57,799 nucleotides of DNA from a virus, in the IMG/VR virus record IMGVR_UViG_3300008114_002282, positions 1-57,799 of that record. One strand, written 5' to 3'. Below, piece after piece: positions 53,909 through 57,799 of the stretch. The notes under the pieces were generated by a model that ran no database searches, was not told where the DNA came from, and saw only the letters and a list, made by a program, of their open reading frames with translations. Every line of letters starts with the position of its first letter. Within the stretch, counting starts at the first letter, position 1. The position numbers and the translations under genes are program-made.

Positions 53909-54253
53909 ATGAAAAGAACAATTATTGAAATTGTTGTGGTATTGTTATTCATTGGTTATATCATTATGACCCAACCTAAACCTGTTAATTTATCTAAAGT
54001 CAATGATTTGGAAAAACAATGTGATTCATTAAATCTTCTGATTGGAAAAAATAAATTAATGGTTGATAGTATTGCAGAAGAGACTAAAAAACTTCACGAC
54101 AAAAATTTACAACTTAATAATAAACTTGGTGATTTAAACCAAAAAACAAAAAAATTAAAAGAACAACATGAAAAAGATATTGCTCATCTTAACAGTCTTT
54201 CTGACAATGATGTCGCCGATTTATTCGCAAAAGAGTTCGCCGAACTTAAGTAA
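53909..54253 (+). CDS. Inner-membrane spanin-like protein (114 aa)
   Basis: An N-terminal membrane helix (IIEIVVVLLFIGYIIM, about 4-19) is followed by an almost continuous periplasmic coiled coil to the C terminus. This is the shape of i-spanins (Rz type), which link the inner to the outer membrane at lysis. The last 86 bp overlap a second frame that encodes an exported protein, as Rz/Rz1 pairs do. It sits two genes after the amidase. Confidence 0.72.
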   Translation: MKRTIIEIVVVLLFIGYIIMTQPKPVNLSKVNDLEKQCDSLNLLIGKNKLMVDSIAEETKKLHDKNLQLNNKLGDLNQKTKKLKEQHEKDIAHLNSLSDNDVADLFAKEFAELK

Positions 54254-54578
54254 AGATAGTTGTATAGTTCCTGTATCAACATTGAGAAATGCTTTATTGG
54301 TACTACAACAAAGAAATAATTGTTATGAAGAAATAAAAATTGTTAGAGATTCAGTTTCAATTATGAGTCAACAATTAGTATTGAAAGATTCAATCATTAG
54401 TAACAACAACGAAACAATAAACCTTTATATTGACAGTGAAAAAAAATATATTGAAACTGTTAAATTAAAAGAATCAATTGCTGAAGAATACAAACGAGCG
54501 TACATTAAACAAAGAAACCTTAAGTGGGGTGGAATTGCTATTGGTACAATAGGTGTTATTTTTGCAGTCATTAAATAA
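54168..54578 (+). CDS. Exported coiled-coil protein overlapping the i-spanin gene (136 aa)
   Basis: The start lies inside the 114-aa gene in another frame. The first 21 residues form a clean signal peptide (MKKILLILTVFLTMMSPIYS, then Q). There is no lipobox Cys at the cleavage site, so it is not a standard o-spanin lipoprotein. The middle is a coiled coil, and the C terminus carries a second membrane helix (GGIAIGTIGVIFAVIK), a topology reminiscent of unimolecular spanins. A partner role in outer-membrane disruption is inferred from overlap, topology and neighbours. Confidence 0.72.
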   Translation: MKKILLILTVFLTMMSPIYSQKSSPNLSKDSCIVPVSTLRNALLVLQQRNNCYEEIKIVRDSVSIMSQQLVLKDSIISNNNETINLYIDSEKKYIETVKLKESIAEEYKRAYIKQRNLKWGGIAIGTIGVIFAVIK

Positions 54579-54585
54579 GTTTAAT

Positions 54586-55266
54586 ATGAATATTGTAACA
54601 AAACAATTTCAAGATAGTTTACAAAAGGTAGGTGCACAATTAACATCACCTGAAGCTAAAAAACAAGTTAGGGACTTGTATAGTAAAATTGAGACTAAAG
54701 AGACTACAAGTACTGGTGGTGGGGGTTATGAAGGACCATTATCGGGACCTAAAATGTCTATGTGGGCTGATGAGGCACCAAAGAAAATTCAAGCAAAAGG
54801 TGGACCTGTTGAAGAAGAAAAAGAATTAGACGAAAAATGGTCTGAAAAGTATAAAAAAAGTATTAATTGTAATAACCCAAAAGGATTCAGTCAAAAAGCT
54901 CATTGTCAAGGTAAAAAGAAACATATGAAAGAAGAAGACACCGAAATTGAAAAAGGTGAATTCAAAGAAGCAACTGGTTCGGCGTCATCAGGTTCATATG
55001 TTGGTGCTTCTTTTTTAGCTAAAAACAGTAAGAATTGGAGAGGTGGTGCAAAACCATTATACAAAGGTGGAAAATTTGTTAGGGTTAAAAAGAAATGTAA
55101 GAATTTCCCATATTGTAATCAGGGTGATATTAAAGCTTTGAAAATGTGGGAAGACAATAATTTAACGGAAGCAATTAAAAACGTTGCAAAAAATAAAAAT
55201 ATTCATGAAAATATTGTAAGAGCAATACTTTTACACGAGATTGAAGAAACTATTTTCAAGGATTAA
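54586..55266 (+). CDS. Virion-type protein with CNNPKGFSQKAHC motif (226 aa)
   Basis: The ATG at 54586 follows the previous stop by 7 nt; the longer frame from 54553 is inside that gene. A helical N terminus (residues 1-35) is followed by a Gly-rich linker, then INCNNPKGFSQKAHCQGKKKH, a Cys-His motif seen in many phage structural or packaged proteins, a second Cys pair (KKCKNFPYCNQG) and a helical C terminus. The Cys-His set may bind zinc. The role is inferred to be in the head or its contents. Confidence 0.75.
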   Translation: MNIVTKQFQDSLQKVGAQLTSPEAKKQVRDLYSKIETKETTSTGGGGYEGPLSGPKMSMWADEAPKKIQAKGGPVEEEKELDEKWSEKYKKSINCNNPKGFSQKAHCQGKKKHMKEEDTEIEKGEFKEATGSASSGSYVGASFLAKNSKNWRGGAKPLYKGGKFVRVKKKCKNFPYCNQGDIKALKMWEDNNLTEAIKNVAKNKNIHENIVRAILLHEIEETIFKD

Positions 55267-55268
55267 AC

Positions 55269-55276
55269 TATTTATA
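55269..55276 (+). promoter_or_regulatory. TATTTATA late-type promoter box before the 598-aa protein
   Basis: TATTTATA is followed by 15 nt of A-rich leader and ATG 55292, in the 25-nt gap after the previous gene. Confidence 0.5.
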
Positions 55277-55291
55277 TAGAAATAAATTAAC

Positions 55292-57088
55292 ATGGAAAAC
55301 AAAATTTTAAATTTACTTAAGAAGATTATCAAGGAAGATGAAGATACTTTCATTGATATTACTGATATGGATGACGATTCTGCTGCTGAAACAGTTATAT
55401 CTAAAAAAGATATATTTAAGAAATTAAGAGATAAGATGTCAGATAAAGATAGAACACCAGCTGGGTTTGAATACGGTGAGATTGTTTCAGGTGAAATGGG
55501 TGAAGAAAACATATTCAAGAAAATGTTTGGTAAAAAAGAAGACCCTGAAGTTGCTCGTGAAAAAGACAGAAAAGAAAACCCATATTTAGGAAATTTAGGA
55601 TATGACTATGACGATATTAGGGGTTGGCACTATGTTGGACCTGGTCAGGGTAGATTTGACAACAGAGACTCAGAAGATATGGAAATTGAAGAAGGTATGT
55701 ATGGTTCATTTGGTGACCCTAAAAGAAAAGATTTTAAAGGTGATGAATACCGTGACGAAAAAGACAGACCAGTTAGAAGTGGAGATATCTATGGTATAGG
55801 TGGTGATGATTTTGATACTGAAGAATTTGATACTTTTAAACAATTATATGACAAATATGGTGATAAACAATCTTGGTTTAATAAAAGAGATGGTGAAACA
55901 ATGTTTAACAAATATAGAGAAATGACAGGTAAACCATTTAAGGTAAAAACAAGAAAAAATGAAATTGGTGAAGCTATGTATGGTTCATTTGGTGACCCTA
56001 AAAGAAAAGATTTTAAAGGTGATGAATACCGTGACGAAAAAGACAGACCGGTTAGAAGTGGAGATATCTATGGTATAGGTGGTGATGATTTTGATACTGA
56101 AGAATTTGATACTTTTCAGCAATTATATGACAAATATGGCGATAAACAATCTTGGTTTAATAAAAGAAATGGTGAAACAATGTTTAACAAATATAGAGAA
56201 ATGACAGGTAAACCATTTAAGGTAAAAACAAGAAAAAATGAAATGGGTGAAAACGAAGTGGGGGAAGGTAACGCATTTTCAGGAGCTTTAGCAAATGCTA
56301 AAAAAGATGGTAAAAGTTCTTTTGAAGTTGACGGAAAAACATATCAAGTAAAAGAAAGTAAAAATAAAAATACTAAAGAAAAAGTTGTTTTTACAGAATC
56401 TGAATTAATTAACTTTATTGAAAGATTAGTTGAAGCTGAAAAAGTTGTAGACAAAGGGTTTAAAACCGCAATGAATACAACTAAGAAAGAAAATACAGAT
56501 GCTATGAAACAAGTAGCGGCTAAAATGAAGGATTACATGAAAAACATGGGTACTGAATATGAAGAAAACCCACAGTCATTTCCTAAAGGTAATAAAATTA
56601 TGTCAAGAGAAGATTTTGGTAAAGAAGTTTCTGATGACAAGAAAAATGCTTATGACGCATCGAACGCTGTAGATGAATATATAGATGCTTTCGCGTATCC
56701 TGGTCAAACAAATTTAGTATTTGATGAAATCAAACCTGATGATACTAAAATTGAAAAGTACTTAAAAGGTCACTCAACTACTGGTAACGCACAAGTTGAT
56801 GAAGACGGTAACGCTTTAGGTAATGTAGTACCAAGTGAAGTAGGTGAAAAATTCTACAAGAATTATAAAGAAAATTTATATGGTGCAGAACAAATGAACG
56901 CATCTTATAAGAGACAACCAGCACCTGTTGACATTGCTGGTAGTGAAAAATCAAACGGTAATTTGAAATCGTTGAAAGCAACACAACAAATTTTTAACAA
57001 GCTTGAAGAGTCAGTTGAAAACAAAAAAGTAATCAGTGATATGGAAAAAATGAAAAATCTTATTGATTACAACAGAAAAACTCAATAA
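55292..57088 (+). CDS. Large hydrophilic protein with 93-residue tandem repeat, likely head-packaged
   Basis: The 598-aa protein begins with a short helix ending IIKE|DE (residues 12-17), an (L/I)-x-E prohead-protease site. It then carries two nearly identical 93-residue units (start MYGSFGDPKRKDF, including DIYGIGGDDFDTEEFDTF and MFNKYREMTGKPFKVKTRK). The rest is charged and helical with several (L/I)-x-E sites, for example in KNLID-flanking helices, and no enzyme motif. The composition suits an internal head or scaffold protein. It has its own late-type box. Confidence 0.78.
   Translation: MENKILNLLKKIIKEDEDTFIDITDMDDDSAAETVISKKDIFKKLRDKMSDKDRTPAGFEYGEIVSGEMGEENIFKKMFGKKEDPEVAREKDRKENPYLGNLGYDYDDIRGWHYVGPGQGRFDNRDSEDMEIEEGMYGSFGDPKRKDFKGDEYRDEKDRPVRSGDIYGIGGDDFDTEEFDTFKQLYDKYGDKQSWFNKRDGETMFNKYREMTGKPFKVKTRKNEIGEAMYGSFGDPKRKDFKGDEYRDEKDRPVRSGDIYGIGGDDFDTEEFDTFQQLYDKYGDKQSWFNKRNGETMFNKYREMTGKPFKVKTRKNEMGENEVGEGNAFSGALANAKKDGKSSFEVDGKTYQVKESKNKNTKEKVVFTESELINFIERLVEAEKVVDKGFKTAMNTTKKENTDAMKQVAAKMKDYMKNMGTEYEENPQSFPKGNKIMSREDFGKEVSDDKKNAYDASNAVDEYIDAFAYPGQTNLVFDEIKPDDTKIEKYLKGHSTTGNAQVDEDGNALGNVVPSEVGEKFYKNYKENLYGAEQMNASYKRQPAPVDIAGSEKSNGNLKSLKATQQIFNKLEESVENKKVISDMEKMKNLIDYNRKTQ
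55697..56254 (+). repeat. Two 279-bp tandem repeats
   Basis: Copies 55697-55975 and 55976-56254 are nearly identical at the DNA level, including synonymous sites, with few differences (for example aaacaa versus cagcaa). The duplication is recent and in frame, within the 598-aa gene. Confidence 0.92.
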
Positions 57089-57121
57089 AAAATTTAATCT
57101 TTTCTTTATTTGGTCCATAGG

Positions 57122-57129
57122 TATATTTC
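57122..57129 (+). promoter_or_regulatory. Host-like -7 box (TATATTTC) before the 161-aa gene
   Basis: The box fits TAnnTTT(G/C) and ends 6 nt before ATG 57136. No TTTG at the proper distance is evident (one at 57109 is too close), so this is weaker than the other host-like promoters. Confidence 0.35.
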
Positions 57130-57135
57130 TTTATA

Positions 57136-57621
57136 ATGAAGAAGTATAATATGGACCAATTTTTTAATTGGCTAGCTAAACCGATGAACTACGAAGAAAT
57201 TGATGCTTGGTATAAAGCAAACAATATTATTCCTGAATTAAGTGATTTATTCAGAGATTTTTGTTTCTCATTACTTAACTTGGTTCAAGACACTTATTTA
57301 GGTGATACATCCAATGACAATAAAGAAACCAATATTGGATTAACTTTAGAAGATAAAGAATCACATTTCATTTGGTGTTGGAATAAAACAGTTGAAAACT
57401 TTTCAAAAGAAAACATATTCTTTGTTAAAACTGACGAGAGTTATGAATACTTCAAAAGTTTTTTTATGGATGTATTTTATAACCAAGACCAAGAAGTTGT
57501 CAAAAATTCTTTAAATGATTTTTTTACATCAATATTCTCGAGAAAAAATCAACATTCAAAATCTGATATTGAGATGTTTACTGAGTTGTACAAACTATTA
57601 GAAAAAAGTTTAGAAGTTTAA
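57136..57621 (+). CDS. Hypothetical protein (161 aa)
   Basis: The acidic, helical, aromatic-rich protein begins MKKYNMDQFFNWLAKPMNY. Its middle (KESHFIWCWNKTVENFSKENI) and C-terminal helices suggest a compact all-alpha fold. No motif or family is recognised. It stands between virion genes and the Hc1-like gene, with a probable own promoter. Confidence 0.78.
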   Translation: MKKYNMDQFFNWLAKPMNYEEIDAWYKANNIIPELSDLFRDFCFSLLNLVQDTYLGDTSNDNKETNIGLTLEDKESHFIWCWNKTVENFSKENIFFVKTDESYEYFKSFFMDVFYNQDQEVVKNSLNDFFTSIFSRKNQHSKSDIEMFTELYKLLEKSLEV

Positions 57622-57703
57622 TTTTTCTTTATTCTCTTTACTACCAGCATAATAAAATTAAAATTATCTAAAATAAAAAATAAATTAAAAAACAATTATA
57701 AAG

Positions 57704-57799
57704 ATGGAAACATTAGAAAAAATCAAAGTTCTTGTTGAAACATTGTCAGTTGATACTAACAAATTTTACGCAGGAAACAAATCAGCGGGAACAAGAGCA
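57704..57799 (+). CDS. Histone H1-like Hc1-family protein (3' truncated by window edge)
   Basis: The 32 visible residues (METLEKIKVLVETLSVDTNKFY, then GNKSAGTRA) follow the N-terminal signature of the small Hc1/histone-H1-like proteins of Bacteroidetes, which have a helix followed by (K)GNKAAGTRARK and a basic tail. They bind and compact DNA. The rest lies outside the window. The 82-nt gap upstream (57622-57703) is A/T-rich with an A-rich leader and no clear promoter box. Confidence 0.75.
   Translation, partial: METLEKIKVLVETLSVDTNKFYAGNKSAGTRA

Overview
The window looks like part of the genome of a large, AT-rich tailed phage (T4-like myovirus grade) infecting a Bacteroidota host, probably a flavobacterium. 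Four things point to the host: promoters of the Bacteroidetes type (TTTG, 19-20 nt, TAnnTTTG), a phage sigma factor close in sequence and length to Bacteroidetes RpoD, a tail-type protein with a SprB-like repeat, and a histone-H1/Hc1-like gene at the right edge. T4-type functions are an SbcD/gp47 and SbcC/gp46 pair, a TOPRIM primase, a RecB-type nuclease and a sigma factor placed near gp46/gp47, as gene 55 is in T4. No tRNA, CRISPR array or insertion sequence was seen.

Layout. 1-3815 (+): a collagen-like GTS-repeat virion protein ending in an S74-type chaperone, then two small virion-type genes. 3865-4464 (+): a prolyl-hydroxylase-like oxygenase. 4455-20976 (-): one 16-gene operon of glycan-modifying enzymes (HldD-like heptose epimerase, GT9, two TibC/BAHT-like iron-finger heptosyltransferases, GT2 and GT4 enzymes, FkbM-like and other methyltransferases, NodU-type carbamoyltransferase, DegT aminotransferase, PglD/NeuD acyltransferase, SGNH esterase). 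21038-27788 (+): three paralogous LamG-type fibre proteins and a small gene. 28059-35088 (+): seven more glycosyltransferases, including a Skp1-GlcNAc-transferase-like enzyme and a GT10 fucosyltransferase. 35120-42141 (+): large Cys-rich, Thr-Pro-rich and SprB-like virion proteins. 42150-42368: a stand-alone structured RNA with its own promoter and terminator. 42391-49847 (+): primase, nuclease, gp47, coiled-coil and gp46 genes. 49891-50929: a tiny host-promoter gene, a small divergent gene and a gene leading into sigma. 50907-51734: sigma factor. 51765-54578: lysis-type cassette (membrane proteins, amidase, spanin-like overlapping pair) with a small virion-type gene inside it. 54586-57088: virion-type proteins. 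57136 to the end: a hypothetical gene and the Hc1-like gene.

How it may work together. About 23 kb is given to sugar activation, transfer and decoration. The flanking genes encode long Ser/Thr-Gly and Thr-Pro tracts that look like acceptors, so the simplest reading is a phage-encoded virion-protein glycosylation system: heptose on Ser/Thr through TibC-like enzymes, possibly hydroxyproline-GlcNAc through the oxygenase and GT60-like enzyme, with fucose, carbamoyl, methyl and acyl caps. Expression seems to use two promoter classes. Host-like TAnnTTT(G/C) boxes precede nucleic-acid genes and the RNA. TATTTATA boxes precede virion and lysis genes and may be read by the phage sigma factor. In both classes the box often ends only 4-7 nt before ATG, which suggests leaderless mRNAs.
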